NCBI RefSeq assembly: GCF_000002075.1
Contig: NW_004797301.1
Location: 600,311 to 664,310, forward strand
Direction of reading: 5' to 3'
From: Aplysia californica
Taxonomy: Eukaryota; Mollusca; Gastropoda; Aplysiida; Aplysiidae
Length of the DNA: 64,000 nucleotides
Numbering within the stretch: the first letter of the stretch is position 1; every line of letters begins with the position of its first letter. Of this stretch, positions 56,301 to 59,300 are shown piece after piece. The notes under the pieces were generated by a model. The model worked only from the letters and a program-made list of their open reading frames with translations. It had not been told where the DNA came from and did no database searches. The position numbers and the translations under genes are program-made.

Positions 56301-59300
56301 GAGTTCCCAGCAAGGTCAGTTTTCCAAACTCACTCCCACTCTATTACACTAAATTTCAGTGGTGCACTGAGTTTTAGTACAATACTTTTAGTTCTTCTGC
56401 AAAGACTCTTTAAAAGAGTGTGTATTTCCCTCTGATAATAAAAAATATTGTTATTATACTGGTCAAGAAATGGCCCCTGTTCCAATGTGAATTCAAGAAT
56501 TCCATTTTAATTCAATATAAACTTTGAATGTTCTTATTGCTATGTGAATTCAGCATTTGGTACTCAACTTTAGTCATTCACTTGTATAGAAATTACTAAC
56601 ACCACCTACTGGAAGGAGCTCAAATTGCATTTTCAAATACAAATGTCTGACTAACATGTGCAGTGCAGGTTGTTAAAATGATCTTATAAAACAAGAGAAA
56701 GAATTAGGTTGTGCCAAACAAGAGGGTTTGACCTTAAAAAGAAAAGCATGTTTGTACATATAGAGATTATCTTTCCAAATACATCATTTTCGAAAGGATT
56801 GACTGTGACAAGAGGAATAATTATGTTAACCTACAAACAGGTATTTTACAATTGTCAAAAACTGTACTTTTCTGTAACTTTAAACAGATCTAATGTTCCT
56901 GAGCAAAAGAGAATAAAGACATTAAAATTATGTCTATCAAACTTTAAATGATGTTTCAACATCAGTGAAAAATAATAATGTTGCTTCTACACAATTGTAA
57001 AAAAAAGTGTGAACTGTAAGTGAAACGATCAAGAGATTTTATCAAGCTGGTGGTGATTGAAGAGTTATTGACCCCTTGCATGGGATTTATTGACCCCTTG
57101 CATGGGATCACACTGGGTTGCAGGCCAGTTGTTTTAAATAGTGTCATTATAATATATACATTACACAAGGTAGGAAAAGGGAAGGGGCCGTTTGTGCAGG
57201 GGATTTTCTTACACAAGTGGCCATAGGGCGAGTTTGACTGCAATATATTACACATACCTGTTTTTGTGTGAGTGTTGAAAATTTAGTCAAACAAAAAGAA
57301 ATTATTTATAAGAAAACCAAGAAGCTTTTGGATTCTATGCAAACACATAAAACAATAAGGCAATTAACACATTAATAGCTATACGAGTATAAGTATGCTA
57401 ATACTCAAAGATGCCACAAGTAACATTGAATTTTTCCTTTTCCCTTCCACTCATATCCACAAATCCAATGCATTCATACAGCAACAGTTCTCTGTGCCAT
57501 CTCTTCTCAAAGCATCGGTTTTTCTCACTACAGCTATTTTATCCATATCATAACACTAGGGAATTTAATAGGCCTATTACTATAGTCTAAATATAAAATT
57601 ATAAACGATGTGATCAAACACACAGATCTTTCCACGTACACAAAGAATAGGCCAGAACTTTTGTAAATTAGTAGAAGTATACTGAATACAAAAGTCTACT
57701 AACTTACACAAATTCCGCTCTTAATGCATTGACTTTGTTGTAGCAAATTATATCAGACTTTATCAATTTCTAACATCAATGTCCAGCAATAAATTCAAAG
57801 TACCCAAGCAGTGAATGTATGAGAAAACTTACCACTGGTGCATCTAGACTGAATTCGCAAAGTACTAGATGCCCCCTTTCACAATCATTTGCTGTTCTTA
57901 AGTTTCCATTTCAAATTCCCAAAGAGGTTAAAATGACGCACATCATCAGCCTTTCTCACTCCGTGCCAGGGTATAGGCCGCCAACAAGAGCTCATAAATG
58001 ATGCTCATGAACTATAAATTCTGTTCTTTAATAAAACTAGATAGGGAGATATTGATGGGACCAGGAGAGGGAAAGAAAATTCACTAACTTGGACAATAAA
58101 TAAGGAGAATAATATGTTGTACAGAGGAAAATACAAAAGGGAAACAAAAGTAAAATGATAAATGAAACTTTTGGCATACTTGATCGATGGCTAGGGACGC
58201 CTTCCATGGTACATTAATTTATTAAAAAATACAAAAGGTAGGAAAGCAACATGATTTCATCCACTTGTTTATGCAACATCTCCCATCACAACATGTGACC
58301 AGAGTTAAATCGAAATAAAATTGGTTAAGTCCGTACATTTTCTTGCATTTTAAGTAAACATATGATCTTTTTTTTTCTGAGAGGAAAACCTTCACATCTC
58401 TGGGGGATTGAAGGGGAGGGAATTCATTTTTTTTTTTCATTTGACTCTTTTCATACAAATTAAATGTAGAGAGGATCACACAAACAAATTGGAAGCACTC
58501 AACAAGAAAGCTCACTCTTGAAAATATTAAATAGCAAGGAAAAAAATTATATGACAGGTAAAAAAAGCATGTAGTTGTATAGAAGAAGTTTTCAGTGTGC
58601 CAATATAAAAGAAAAATTTCTATACAGTGTACAAATCATAGGTGCACTTTGATTCATCTATGTGTCAAGCATTTACTTCAATAACAAATAAAATGCATAT
58701 TACAACACAACTTGTGAAACCAAAGAAGTGTATTCAGATATAAAGGCTTAAGTTACAGCACGGCTGATTGAGAACTTGGGTAAGGCATGGAAGTTCAAGG
58801 TTCAGATTTAAGTAAACAGTCCATAAGTTTCTCATCCTTCCATGGCCACTAGTACTTTGGAAGGACTTTCCGAATAACATATGTGATGTCTAGTAGAGCA
58901 TTAAAACTTTAATGACAGAAACCAGAAACAAAGCAGTTTGAAGATTATTTTGGTGTGCACCTGCTTAAAAACCATACGCAGCTAATATGTATCTATGTTT
59001 ACAGCATTCTCTTAACAGTTGAAAGGAGCAACGCAGAACTTAACAAGTCAGAAATTAAGATTAGCGTTATCGCTGCGAACCAAATAAATGAAAAGGAAAT
59101 TATTGATGCTTACTTTTCTTTGACAGATGCAAGAATTAATAGGAAGCATCAATGCCATAAAAAAGAGAACAACATTTTCACAAATGTTTTCAAAAGACCA
59201 CCATTTATTCTAACAAGGTAGAAAGGTGCATTTAAGTTTACCATTTTCATCACGAGATACACTCAAGATTCTTTCAGAGGGTATGTTTTGATGAGAAAAT